Assembly: GCA_035610365.1 (NCBI GenBank)
Contig: CM069439.1
Location: forward strand, 23,573,533 to 23,637,532
Direction of reading: 5' to 3'
Source: Aquatica leii
Lineage: Eukaryota; Arthropoda; Insecta; Coleoptera; Lampyridae
Length of the DNA stretch: 64,000 nt
Both the position numbers and the translations under genes were made by a program. The notes below the pieces were generated by a model. The model made no database searches, was not told the DNA's origin, and saw nothing but the letters and a program-made list of their open reading frames with translations. Of this stretch, positions 19,187-30,640 are shown piece by piece. The first letter of the stretch is position 1. Each line of letters opens with the position of its first letter.

Positions 19187-20539
19187 TTAGAATTTACGAC
19201 GCTTGCGACGCCGATGGAAGAAAAGCGAACGATCAAGAGGAAGAAACGTCGATGCATCAGCAGAAGAAACCAAAGAACTCGATGGCAAAGAGAAAGATGC
19301 AGCTTTTACCTCTTGAGCAGGTGTAGTATCTTCAGGTAAATGTGTAGAAAACCTATTAGCAACCCTATTGTTAGAACGCTTCATAGTACTTGGCAATAAG
19401 CGAGAGTGTGATCCCATAGTATTGTTTTGTCGCGAGCTACAACAGCAAGACCGTATGTATTCAGCAACTTTAGACCTCATATGCGGCCAGTAGAAGTGCG
19501 AACGAAGACCGTCCAACGTACTTTTAACACTACGATGGTCACCCTTAGATGGAAGATGGTGATAAGAGATGAGCTGTTTGCGTTGATCTGATGGAACAAC
19601 TAATTTCCATACACAAGGATCAGACAGAGAGATACGTACACGTTTGCATAACAGATTTTCCACAATACACCAACGAGAGTAACGTCGCGGAAAAGTAGAA
19701 GCTTTAGCAATTAGACCTAGATACCACGGATCGGTAGTGGGACGGATAAACCTAGCAACCGAAGAAAAATTTGGTGGAAGCGAAGCTAAAGAACGAACAT
19801 GTCGTAAAGCTTTCTCAGCTTTAGGACCACAGTGAACACAAGTAGTAGCAAAAGAAGGAACCGACGAAGTTGGAAGAGAACCAGCGACAGCCTTAGTCGA
19901 AGATATAGAGGCAGCAGTTTTGTTCGTATAACCCAAAGGTGGTTCTAGAAGTCGATCATTTTCCTCAAATGTCGAAAAGTTAAAAGAATTATTTGAGCTA
20001 AGATTAGATTCCAAACGTTTGCCTAAGGATATCAATTGTGAAAAAGATGTAATATCGATGAGTGCGAAGTGAGACTGATAAAATGAAGTCAGATTGCGAC
20101 GTATGATCTTCAGTTGTGTCTTCTCTGAGACTGGTTCTAGCAATTGCATGAAAAGATGCCGGATAGTAGCAACATACATTCCAATCGATTCGTTAGGTTG
20201 CATCCTACAGTTCTGAATAGTATGTAGTAGACGTTCATCATAGTCTAACGGTAGAAATTCCGTTTTCAAAAGAGTAGCAACATCCTTCCAAGAACGCAAA
20301 GAATAGCGTCGGGCTCTAAATACAAAAAGAGCTTTACCGGACAGTACCTCAGAAGCTGAAAGAAAAAGCTGGTGGTGCGAAACACCGCGAGACATACACA
20401 ATTCGTCGACTCTAGTTAAAAAGTTCATCAGTTCAAAAGGATCTTCACCTGAGAAGTTTACATCCCAATCGGCCAAGTTTATTTCCGCTTCAGAATCCGA
20501 TGAAGTAAGAAATTGAAGTTCGTCTTCTGAAGAATACAT
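19187..20539 (-). CDS. Gag fused to integrase H2C2 zinc-binding domain, 450 aa
   Basis: The N-terminal two thirds are a Ty3/Gypsy gag: an acidic start (SSEDELQFLTSSDSEAE), then a retrotransposon-gag capsid-type domain (about residues 30-185, with LSGKALFVFRARRYSLRSWK and ESIGMYVATIRHLFMQLLEP). After a Ser/Thr-rich linker a single CVHC stub (about residue 235) may be the start of a zinc knuckle. The sequence then passes in frame into integrase N-terminal sequence: ISLSDPCVWKLVVPSDQRKQ, HHLPSKGDHRSVKSTLDGL, FYWPHMRSKVAEYI and CCCSS, the His-His-Cys-Cys domain. No protease, RT, RNase H or DDE core lies between or after. The tail is Ser-rich and ends in HRRRKRRKF. The open frame across the junction suggests the fusion product may be made and kept. 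ATG 20539 is the first in frame. Confidence 0.82.
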   Translation of the reverse strand: MYSSEDELQFLTSSDSEAEINLADWDVNFSGEDPFELMNFLTRVDELCMSRGVSHHQLFLSASEVLSGKALFVFRARRYSLRSWKDVATLLKTEFLPLDYDERLLHTIQNCRMQPNESIGMYVATIRHLFMQLLEPVSEKTQLKIIRRNLTSFYQSHFALIDITSFSQLISLGKRLESNLSSNNSFNFSTFEENDRLLEPPLGYTNKTAASISSTKAVAGSLPTSSVPSFATTCVHCGPKAEKALRHVRSLASLPPNFSSVARFIRPTTDPWYLGLIAKASTFPRRYSRWCIVENLLCKRVRISLSDPCVWKLVVPSDQRKQLISYHHLPSKGDHRSVKSTLDGLRSHFYWPHMRSKVAEYIRSCCCSSRQNNTMGSHSRLLPSTMKRSNNRVANRFSTHLPEDTTPAQEVKAASFSLPSSSLVSSADASTFLPLDRSLFFHRRRKRRKF

Positions 20540-20945
20540 GGTTCACACGAGACAACACACTAAGATTTTTAACACCAAATAATCCTATGAGTAATCGGTA
20601 AATGTCTAATTAAAATTAACAGCACAAGCGGCTCCCTTAAGCAAAACCTATAGCTAAACACCAAAATCCCAAAACTAAAATTAATTGTAGTAGTCCACAA
20701 AACGCGAACCCACGTACTAGTATTCGAAACTCTAGCAAAAGAAAAAAAAAAGATTTCACCCACTAGGTAGAAAAATATAAGCAAGCAACTAATGAGTAAA
20801 ACTTCAGAAAAGTATAACTTGAGCTTCTATACTACTAGAAAAAATAATAACAAGCAGGAAGTAGTAATTAATAAGAAATTTGAGCAAGTAAACAGTAGCA
20901 CTTATTCACCGTCAGAACCCGTTCAAGAAGAAAATCGTCGAAAGT
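20540..20945 (-). other. 5' leader of the LTR element
   Basis: On the minus strand this is the untranslated leader between the primer-site region and the gag ATG. No ORF on this strand longer than about 70 codons looks real. Splice and packaging signals would lie here but cannot be recognised. Confidence 0.45.
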
Positions 20946-20963
20946 CCCACGTTGTAGGTGCCA
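20946..20963 (-). promoter_or_regulatory. Candidate tRNA primer-binding site
   Basis: On the minus strand, TGGCACCTACAACGTGGG begins 8 nt after the 5' LTR. A TGG start is expected for pairing with a tRNA CCA end. The matching tRNA is not assigned. Confidence 0.5.
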
Positions 20964-20971
20964 GAAATATT

Positions 20972-22758
20972 TGTTACAATATTTATTGTGATCTAATGGG
21001 GAAAGGTGGAGAAAGAAACAAGGAATGAAGAACCGTATCACTTCATAGTAATTAACCAGATGTTATCGCTTACCTTTTTGGCTAGCCTCGCCGCAGGTGG
21101 TCGTCGGGTTAAAGAAAATCCTAAGATACTCAATTAGTTCCGGTAAGCTGAATGCCCAAGTGCGCCACCTTCTCTCGAACTGTTATCCGCAGAAATTATG
21201 GTCTAGGGAAGAGAAAAGGAAAGCCTAGACCCGAAGTCTCCCCAAAGAAAACATATGTAGTATTCACAATAACCATTTATTAAAAAAATGATTCACTATC
21301 TCCTTCCAACGGAAGAAACACAACTGCGACGGTTACGCCACTGGTAACTCCTGACAATTATTTATATAACCCCACAGAGAAAAAAATTATTAAGCACAAA
21401 TATCAATTACAAGTATACATATATAAGTAACAGCAAATAGAGTTTGGAAGCCACACAAGCTAAGATCGCTTACGTAGCTAATAATTACCGCGGCTACGGT
21501 AGCGATGATTTACTAGATAGACGCGTTCCCGCTAATTAACGTACAGTCTGGGGGACAACTTGATCAAGCGTCATAGGACCGGTAAATAATAATCATCAAT
21601 TTAATACAGAGATACGGGTAACTCCCAAAATTCTACCTTTGATAAAATTTAATAATTACTGTAAGTGATTGAGAAGTTATCCTAAATAATTGTAATGACT
21701 TGACCATTACACAGTTAAAATATTAAAAGAATTATTGTATAAAAAAATTATGAACTATTATAAAGTTTGACGTTAGGTGATTTTAACATTTGAAAGAACT
21801 ATTGTATAATAAGGTTATGAATTACAATAAAATTTGACGTTAGGTGATTTTAACATTTGAAAGAATTATTGTATATAAGAAGGTTATGAATTACAATAAA
21901 ATTTGACGTTAGGGGATATTAACTTAAATAAGAAAACAATTATACTCGACGTCGTCTCCCACTTCCGCAATCATTTATATATATTTATACGAGGATCGAT
22001 CTTAGTTGACATATGTGATAAAATGGCGACACGAACACGATCTTTTGTTTCCTCATGCACGCACCGCGGCCGCTGCTAAACGAAGGCTACAGCGTCCGGT
22101 CGAAATAAGGTCGACAGCGAGACTCCCGCGACTCCAATATAAAGGTGTCATAAATACCTCGAATATCGTAGTAGTTTTCCTTACTTTGTCGAACATCCGA
22201 ACTGGTTTAGCGCGTTCACCATTTCCCTTAGATTACAGATCAAAGCACACGTAGATCTACCTCAGAACAACAGACGAAGACGTCCGAAGCGAAGATCGAG
22301 TATCCAGCATCCACTTTAATATCACCCTCAACGTAACAAGGACAGAAAAAGACCCAAAGAAAGAAGCTAAAAATTGTGAAGATTAGTTGGTTGGCCTCCA
22401 TTACTAACACGTGTAAGAATACTAACCCACTTTATGTGTCTGGCCGTCCACAAGACATCGTGCCGATTTTATTTGCACCGGAGGTTCAATCGGATTTATT
22501 TCCAAAAGGCTAAAATAAACGTCGGTGTAGAAGATGTTACCAGATGAAAAGAGATTCAATTTACCTCACCTCTCCGATGTTCCCCTGTTGTAAACCGATC
22601 CACAAACAGCATAAAAATGAATATAATTCGTCGACAACTAACAACTTTCGCGCCTCCGTAGGCGTGATTTCGAACTACGGTTCGAGGACACAGATGTTAC
22701 TGTTAGTTGCCTAACTCTCAGGCGGATTTTGACTCGCAGTAGAAATTTACACGTTACA
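20972..22758 (-). repeat. LTR (5' LTR in element orientation)
   Basis: 1787 bp, nearly identical to 15563-17347; differences noticed are A-run lengths near 21285, 21380 and 21740. Contains the same 67-bp triplet and antisense ORF (22006-22254). Followed by GTGC at 22759-22762. Confidence 0.9.
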
Positions 22759-22845
22759 GTGCTCCATATGTACAGCGCATTTAGATCTCTTTTATGTCAC
22801 TTGTTTTCTCCGCTTCTAAACCTAATCAATTGAAATTAATAATAG

Positions 22846-22856
22846 TAGGTAATTAT
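22846..22856. repeat. LINE target-site duplication TAGGTAATTAT (left)
   Basis: The same 11 bases occur at 25709-25719, bracketing the minus-strand LINE. Confidence 0.8.
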
Positions 22857-25708
22857 ATATAAGTTTAACTTTATTCGTTGCCATTTGGCTTACAAATTTG
22901 ATCGTGCTATATATACATATATAATACATTTTCTTATCCCTTCTCCCCCCTTAACTCTTTCCTCCTGCACCATACTTCCTCCATCCATTCCGCTCATTTT
23001 CCGTTTTCATCTAAGATTTCCTCTATTTTCATCAACTCTTCTCTTAGTTCCCTGCATTTCTGTCTCATGTAGTTAAGGTCTTCCGTTTCTTCTCCACATA
23101 GCTTGCACATCTTTTCTGGTTCTTCTTTCCAATATTTGTTCCCTAACTCCTCGTTGCCACATCTAAACCTTGCTACCATTTTTTTCTTTTTGTTGCTTTT
23201 AATCTCTCTATCTTTTAAATATTCCGGCACTCCTTCACCCTTGATATCTTTATAATTCCTATTATATCTGCCCTCTTTTATCTTTGTCCATCTTTCTTGT
23301 TTTTCCATGTCTCTATCTCTCCTTATTATTTCTTCCCTCGTCCCTACTCCCTCTTCTCTTAATCTCTCCACTTCTTCACTCGCGTACCCGTTTCTTTTGT
23401 AATATTCTTCTCTGCCCTCCTGCCCGTACTTCACTTTCCCTCCCTTTATCTCTTTTCAACATTCTTGCAGTATTTTGCAATCTGTTCTTTCCCTCATTTC
23501 TTCCTCGTATTTTATTGCTCTTTTTCCTGTCTCTACTCTTATTTTTTCTATCTGTACCTCCTCTCTCACAATATACCCCGGTGTATCCCTGTCCAATCCT
23601 AACACCCATCTCCAATATTTTTCCTGTAGCCCCTCTATCTCCCTCCACTCCGCCCAGCCCCATATTTCCGCTCCATACATTACCACCCCCTTTATTAATT
23701 TTTCAAACAACAATTTTTTTTTTTATATTCATCTTGAATACTCTTTCCCCCACACCCCAGACTTGTCCTATTAGCCTGTTTTCTTTCTTCACCCTTTCCT
23801 TTATGTGTTCTCCCTCTTTATTATCCTGTTTCATCGTGTAGCCCAAGTATGTAAATTCCTTCACTTGTTGCACTTTCTCATCACTCCATATCCACTCCTC
23901 TCTTTTTCTTTTCCCCCCTCTTTTCTAAATATCATTATCTTTGTTTTCTCCGTATTTACTTCCATTTCTTTTTTCATATATTTTTCTAGCGTTTTCATCA
24001 TCTCTTTCATTTCCTTTTCTTCCTTAGCCACCAGCACTATGTCATCCGCATACGCCAACGACCATACCTTAGCTTTCCCTACCACTATCCCTCCTGTCTG
24101 TTGTCCTCTCATTGTCTCTTCCAGATCCCCCGTATATACTGAGAACAGGCTTGGGCTCAGTGGACATCCCTGCCTCAACCCTCTCTTTGTGATGAATTTC
24201 TCACTCTCTTCCCCATTCACTTTAACCCTGCTTCTCGTTTCTTCGTAGATTTCCCCTATTCTTTGTATTAATTTTTCATTGATTTTTTTTCTTTTCATAT
24301 ATTCCCACAGCTTTTCCCTATTTACTTTGTCAAAAGCAGCTTTTAGATCTACGAATAGCGCCACCATTTTCCCTATTTTTTTTCTATTTCTTTATTTGCT
24401 AAGTGTTTCAGTATATATATATGTTGTCTATCGCCCTTCTTCCTTTTCTGAATCCCGCTTGTCCGTCTGGTACCAAACTTCTTTCCTCTATTTCCTTCTG
24501 TAATCTTTCTTGCAGTATTGTCGCGTACAATTTGTATGCCGTGCTCAATAATGTTACCCCTCTATAATTCTCGACTTTATTTTTTTCGCCTTTTTTATGG
24601 ATTGGGCATATTATTCCCTCTCTCCATATCTCTGGAAATCTTTCCCCTTTCCATATTTTGTTTAGTATTTCCGTCATCCTTTTTGCTACACTTTCTCCCC
24701 CGTATATTCACTCTTCTCCTTGTATCCCATCTTCTCCTGTCGCCTTTTCTTTTTTTATATTCTTTATCGCCTCCATTACTTCTTCTTCACTTATTCTATC
24801 CCTATCTCTTTCTTCTTGTCTTACTACCGCGTCTTTTCTTTTTCTTTTTTGTTTTTGTTCTTCCCCTCCCAACAGGTTCCGAAAATATATCTCCCATTCT
24901 TTAATTTTTATTCCCTTTGTCGTCATGTTTTTTCCTCTGTTTCTTTAGGTACTTCCATACATCTTCTTCCGTTTTTATTCCTTTGATCTGCTCCTCTTGT
25001 TTCTTTTGTTTTCTTCCTTCTTTCTGTCGCATATTTTTTTGAATATTTTTACTGCTTCTTTGTATTCTTCTTTTTCTTTCCTCCCTTTTTTCCACTGTCT
25101 TAATGCTCTTCTTGCATTTTTCTTTGCTTCCTTGCACTCCTTATCCCACCATTTCCTCCATCCTGTTTTCTCCCCTTCCATTTTCTAAATCCGACTCTCT
25201 CTGTTGCTTTCTCCATCATCTCTCTCATTTCCTCTACACTTTCTTGTAATTCCTTCCCTATCCATACCGTTTTCCCTATTCTCTCTTTTTATCTTTTTAT
25301 ACCGTCTTCTGTCCAGTTTTTTTTTGTTATGTTCTTCTCCTCTTCCTCTCTCTCTCTTCTCTTTCCCTTCCTTCCATTGTCAATTCCAGTCGTTGATGGT
25401 CTGACTCTACCTTTTCTCCCACCTTAAATGTCTTTACTTTTTCTGCGGCCTCTTCATTTGTCATTACAAAATCTATTATTGATTCTCCCCTTCCTCCTAT
25501 GTATGTAAATTCCCCCTTTCCGTCTTCTTCTCTGTTCCCATTCATTATTTCCCACCCTTTTTCGTTGCACAATTCCAGCAGTTCTTCTCCCTCTTTATTT
25601 ATCACCTTGTCCTTTGTTTGTCTCTTTCCCGTCCCTTTTCTTTCTTGTATTCTCCCTTCTTTCCCTATTCTTGCGTTGAAGTCCCCACCTACTATTATCA
25701 ATCCCTCT
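22857..25708 (-). mobile_element. 5'-truncated non-LTR retrotransposon (LINE), copy 1
   Basis: Minus-strand APE-type LINE flanked by an 11-bp duplication and ending in an AATAAA-containing, TATA-rich tail instead of poly-A. Order: EN C-terminal half, RT, then a cysteine-rich C-terminal domain. It is truncated inside the endonuclease at 25708. Its last 400 bp recur at 45550-45950 with a different 11-bp duplication, so both are independent insertions of one family. Confidence 0.88.
22994..25701 (-). pseudogene. LINE ORF2 (endonuclease-reverse transcriptase), frameshifted
   Basis: Protein that nicks target DNA and reverse-transcribes the element RNA. Endonuclease remains: MIIVGGDFNARIGKEG and the SDHQRLEL motif (25701-25327). 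A basic linker follows. RT fingers: EGIICPIHKKGEKNKVENYR and GQAGFRKGRRAIDNIYI (24677-24408). Palm: FVDLKAAFDKVNREKLWEY, RGLRQGCPLSPSLFSVY and the catalytic LAYADDIVLVA (24367-23861). The C-terminal part has MCKLCGEETEDLNYM...C (about 23200-23100), a zinc-type motif of this group. Frameshifts and stops separate these blocks (near 25320, 24960, 24700, 24390, 23860 and 23440), so it is inactive. I do not assign the clade firmly. The many plus-strand ORFs across this region are pyrimidine-rich shadows. Confidence 0.85.
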
Positions 25709-27035
25709 TAGGTAATTATTATTTGTTAATTATAAATCAAAATCACTTTTTCTATAAGTTAGAAGTGTTATAGAGTGGACTAACGATCACATTAATTGAA
25801 TTACATAAATGTAAACCATTTTTATGGAATCCCAAATCAAAATCATATAAAATAACAAACAAAACCTAAAATGCTTTAAATGAAATTCCTACTGAAATCA
25901 ATTGTGATGTCGTGGAAGTGAAACAAAAAGATGAATTCGCTTCTTGCGTCATTGAGAAGAGAAAAACAAAAGAAGGTACAAATAAAAAGACTGGCACCCG
26001 GGCTAACGAAGTTTATCATTCTACTTATTTTGCGTTTAAGAGTCTTTAATTTTTAATAAATTTGCTTACACAAGTTATTTACTCTGTAATTCATCACCAG
26101 CCATTCCATATTTCAAATAATACATGTACATGTATGTACAAGCACTCCACAAGCATCTCCAATGTTAGAACAATTATTGTAGTCAGTTTTCTCCACCAGA
26201 AAACAATTATTTTCAAACTACTTAAAATTCGTATTCTATTGGTAGTTTTGTTACAAACTTTAAAGCATAATTTTGATATTTGAAAACCGTTTAATATAAT
26301 ACGTATTTGCTTTAGTTTTTTATTTATCTTACCTGCACATAATCTTTCAAAACATCAATTATTGCTTTGCATACCTCGAGAATGATACAACATATTGCAG
26401 ATGTAGCAGACGCGGATACAAGATTTTGTTTAAAGAGAGAAGCAATTTTTCTTTTCTTTTACGTATATTGTTTAGGGGGGGAAGGGCAATTTTTGTGCTG
26501 CTTTACTTTTATTGTTAAGGGGGAGAGGAGAAAATTTTGATGCCATTTTACTTATATTTCAGAAACACACTGAAAAGATTTTCAAATTGGTCAAAATTGC
26601 TTCAGCCGTGAGTCAGGGGAGAGGCAATTGCCCCCATTGCCTTTCTCTTTGGATCTGCGCCTGAAATGTAGTGATATTGAACACATATTTAAGGCTCGCA
26701 TACGAATCACCTATCGCAAGGAAGCGAAGAGTTAATAGCATTCTGTCTCTTGCACTAATTGCTTTTCATAAAGATGTATCTTTTTTAGAAATGATAGGTC
26801 CAATCAAATTTAATAAAAACCAAAAATCTACAAAAGTTTGTTGTTTGACCCAAAGTATTTCTCATTCAATCCGTTAATAATGCTTACTTTTTTTTAACAA
26901 TTAGAAACACCACACTTTCTTCTTCTTTTTTTCGGAAAGTCCTGCTATAACGATAAAACTAGCAACGCTAGTTATTATCACATCATCATCTGTATCTGAC
27001 ATGATTAATAATATGTTCTCACGTTGCTATACGAA
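25709..27035. other. AT-rich intergenic DNA
   Basis: Starts with the right LINE duplication (25709-25719). Contains G-rich runs (GGGGGGGAAGGG at about 26475) and a GAGGCAATTGCCCCCATTGCC stretch near 26610 that looks like a repeat fragment. No supported gene. Confidence 0.45.
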
Positions 27036-27165
27036 TCACGGCCGAATGAGAGTGTTCGTTCATAGAAAAATGCGCAGATGAGATCGAACGAACGAATGCT
27101 TACGAATTCAATCGTTTGTTCGTTCGTTTCTGTTCGCTGTAATGTAAACGCATTTTAATAATAAT
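27036..27165. repeat. Dispersed repeat / MITE-like segment (copy 1)
   Basis: Rich in CGAACGAACG. The reverse complement of its right end, GTTTACATTACAGCGAACAG, recurs at about 41019 with one mismatch at the end. Internal inverted CGTTCGTT/AACGAACG blocks can fold. Confidence 0.5.
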
Positions 27166-27224
27166 CAAGATACAGCCACTAGAATCTGCGTTTGGACAGA
27201 TTGTTTATCCATAATTGATAACAA

Positions 27225-27359
27225 ATGGCTTTTAGTTTTGAACGCTCATATACGGCAATGAGACATATTCTGGAAGACAAACAAAGAGAAATTGATGATA
27301 TTCAAGCTGGAACTGAACGATTAAAAAACACAAATTGGTGTAATGCAACAATTTCATAA
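27225..27359 (+). CDS. Short ORF, 44 aa, possible exon or microprotein
   Basis: Starts in a good initiation context (ACAAATGGCT): MAFSFERSYTAMRHILEDKQ, then REIDDIQAGTERLKNTNW and a stop. The composition is protein-like with an amphipathic helix, in the middle of otherwise non-coding AT-rich DNA. No family recognised and no splice partner found; chance is quite possible. Confidence 0.22.
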   Translation: MAFSFERSYTAMRHILEDKQREIDDIQAGTERLKNTNWCNATIS

Positions 27360-29742
27360 AAATCCCGAACCGAGTGGTCTTGTTGTCAAGAAAATCAGTT
27401 TATAAGCACCGTACAAAACGAAAATGTGTGTATTATTCTTTACTACTCGTTTAACAATGTAATGTTACACCTAGATACTTAAAACACTTGTAGAAATAGA
27501 AATGCATGCAAGAAAAATGAACCCGTAAGCTGCAAAAGCGGTATAAAAACTGGAAATATAGAACATAATTTTTTTCTATGGGTATCTGTAGAACCTGTTT
27601 GTGTGGATGTCAATAGAACACCTTTGTGTGGATTTCATATGGACACCCAAAGTTGTGAGATTTGGACATCCAGTGGATGTACACTAGGAGTCTACATTAT
27701 TTAATATAGACACCTTACGGACGCCAAAGTGTCTACACTAAGATATCCACTGGATGTTTTTGTGCTATATAGGTCACGTTTGGGTCATAATTTGTAATGA
27801 AACTTAGCTTCCAGCCGTAAGATTTGTTTTTGTATTTATTTTTAAAATTATGTTTTGACATTATAGAAAATTGAACCTCCACCTCCAACTACTTTCTTGC
27901 CAACACTAAAATTATGATTCAACACTGCAAGAATTCATCCTATGTACATTCCTCTATACAAAAAGATTTGTTTAAGAACATAAATTTATGCTAGCTTACC
28001 AGACAACTAGTGTGGCAATGTGTTTTAAATCGTTTAAAAACGTTTTCTTCATAATTGCATTTTGAAGTACTTAATAATCTGGTGAACCAAAACGAATCTA
28101 TTTTACTTGCTCTTGATCGCAATCTGTCATTTCACACCTTCTTTGTTTGCCATTTTCATTTACCCACTCGTGCATGTTGCAAACGTTCTTTAAAAGCCTA
28201 AATTTTTTTAGTAATACTTGAAAATTACCATCACAAGTCTCCGTTGACCACTACAAGTGATTGGTATAATATTTTTTGAGTACACTATTATTTTGGTGAA
28301 ATTCTTAGCCTTTTTGCTATTTTTTTAATGAGTACATAAAGATTGTCATTTTTGTGTTGTGTGTATCCTTGCTCAATAAATCTGTGTACAATAGAAATGT
28401 AATGACCGTTGAGATGATTCAGTTTAAATATAATCCAATTAAAAACCCGCAAAAAATTCTAGCGTTATAGAAACACTACATGTTTGCTTTGTTTTGGTAA
28501 AACAAATGCGTTAGCGGCCATTTCAATTTTGTCGATCCAATTCTTTTTATATGAACGATGTATTTCAAAATCAATTTATGTGGAATTATTAAAGATGTTT
28601 TCTACAAATTATTAATTAAAATTTAAAATTTCTAAATCGGCATGTCTTTAACGAAAGCTTGATGTGTAATTTAAATTCGTTGTATTTTGTTTATTTCATA
28701 ATTTCATTTATGTGTAATTTTGAACACAACATTAAGCGTCGTAAATTTTACTGTAATAATTAATCATTTTATAATTAAATTTGAAGATTATTAAAGTTGA
28801 AAGTGGCTTTGTGCAGATATTTCTTTGTCTGTAAGGAGAAACTACTCAAATTTCTTTGCGTTTATCTATTAAATTATTTTCTCTGCAAGTTATTAATGTT
28901 AATCTTCGACTCAAATTCTAAAGTATACATAATAACTTTTTTTTGTTTTTATAATTTGATGATATAAAAGTTAGTCAAAGTTAGGACATTTTTTTGATTG
29001 TAATAATTACCTATTGCTGGTGATGCTTATGGGATTGCTAACAAGAAAAAATACAAGAGGGGCAAATATGTTGAGATTGCAGGTAGCTTCCTAATTATGG
29101 ACCCTGCTTGTATTTTATATGTATTAATGCAACTTTTCCATTTTCTGGACAATTGCCTATTTTATGTATTAAACTGGCGGTGAGTTGCTTCTTAATATAT
29201 AAACCCTACACCTTAACAACTTTTGTTTGATATATTATTGTGTGTTTATTATATAGGTGTATTTTTTACCCTTGTCTGTTTGTCCCGACCATATTACTAA
29301 TAGCTAGGTTGCTTCCATCACTAGGATCCCAGTACCTACTGAAGAACGTCAGCTAACTATCTCTTCTTTTGTTTAATATAATGATCCTTGCGCACGTGTT
29401 TATATGTGTTGGGATTTAAACCTGTTATCATATTTGTGTCTTTGTTTAATTGACTTAAATTTGGGATGTTCTAACTTCTGATGTTTATTGATATCTTTAA
29501 TTATAAACGAGTTACTTGATAAATATAAATTTAGAAGACCGAAGGGGTTCTTCTCTTCCTACTGCGGGTTCTACCGAACAGGAACTTTTGGTTAAAACTG
29601 AGAGAATTTAAGAGTTCTACTTGAATAAAAACCACCATTTACTTTTGCTGTTTTGTTTAACCTACTACAGACTTCCCACACATCGAAAGTAATTTCAAAC
29701 GTGAGTGGTTTACATCACACTGTTAACAATATAAGAGATACG
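27360..29742. other. Long AT-rich non-coding stretch
   Basis: No convincing ORF or exon. At about 27590-27770 several GGATGT/ACATCC motifs form short inverted pairs (ACATCCAGTGGATGT, ATATCCACTGGATGT), suggesting a decayed foldback element. The remainder shows nothing. Confidence 0.45.
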
Positions 29743-29868
29743 GTATGTAAATGGCTATAGAGATGGAAACGTTAAAAGCTGATTTTATGCGCGCCAAATT
29801 CAAATAAGTAAATAACGTGGGTATAAAATCAGCTTTCAACGTTTCTATCTTTATAACCATTTACATAC
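29743..29868. repeat. 126-bp foldback MITE with 48-bp terminal inverted repeats
   Basis: The left arm 29743-29790 (GTATGTAAATGGCTATAGAG...) and right arm 29821-29868 are reverse complements with about 6 mismatches in 48, separated by a 30-bp loop. No clear target duplication. Confidence 0.85.
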
Positions 29869-30640
29869 TATTATTTATACATAGTAAATTTATGCTATGA
29901 GATGACTCTGCCATCGAATTTCACTCAGGTTAATAAGAGATATGCTGACCAAAACTTTGTTTTTATTTTGACAAACGCAATTGTCAGAGTAAAATATACA
30001 TTTTCTTTTACCACGCTTAAACATCCTTATTTAATAAACATACAAGCAGCTTTTTTTACAAATAGCTTCGTGTCATATTTAACAATTTTATTCCAATTAC
30101 TACACACAATTACATCTTGATTAAATTAAATTAGTACATTTTATTATATTCGTTTTGTGGTCGCAATACATTTTGACCTCATAACGATTTGCATATTATG
30201 ATACACTAGTTACAGTTACTTTGATTAAAGTAAAATCCATCATTTCAACGTTGTCAGAATTAAGCTAATGAAGCAAAATATTGGACGAAATTTCTCAGTT
30301 CTCCAATTTGTCACAGATAAGCTACCAAGAAGACTACGTTTCAAACTTACTTTAAAACTAAGTTTAAAGATAATACAAATTTCGATTCTGGATAATTCCC
30401 GTGTTGTCAATATTACACAAACTGAGCTTTCGTCACACGTCGCCGTGAACATCTACAGAGCCCGGAACAATCTAATTGACTGCGCCCTGAAGTCTCGCTT
30501 TTATAGACCGGCCTCCAATGGATAAAACTGGTTTTCAAATCTCCGGTAAAGGAAAACTAGAATCTCGGTTAATATTAAAAATTTTTTTAATTATTTCAAT
30601 GGATTCCCTAATTTTTCGCTGCTAGTAATTCGCCAAAATT
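29869..30640. other. AT-rich intergenic DNA
   Basis: Two ORFs of 70-85 codons on opposite strands are present but look like chance: no family signature and biased composition. No other feature. Confidence 0.4.

Larger units (their letters stand above)
15563..22758 (-). mobile_element. Ty3/Gypsy-like LTR retrotransposon, internally deleted, young
   Basis: Two 1.79-kb LTRs, starting TGTTACA and ending GTTACA, flank a 3.6-kb internal region, all bounded by GTGC duplications. By eye the LTRs differ only by a few A-run indels, so insertion is recent. Orientation is minus: a purine tract (CTAGGGGGGAATT on the minus strand, 17360-17348) abuts one LTR, and a TGG-starting primer-site candidate abuts the other. 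The only ORF is gag fused to an integrase zinc-binding domain; protease, RT, RNase H and the integrase core are absent. It therefore depends on an autonomous relative. Confidence 0.9.

Noticed and set aside
22885-25711. Many plus-strand ORFs rich in Leu, Phe, Ser and Pro (including 23284-23841 and 24518-24904)
   Set aside because: They mirror the purine-rich coding strand of the minus-strand LINE and have no family signature.
29902-30525. ORFs of 70-85 codons on both strands
   Set aside because: Low-complexity composition, mutual overlap and no recognisable domain.
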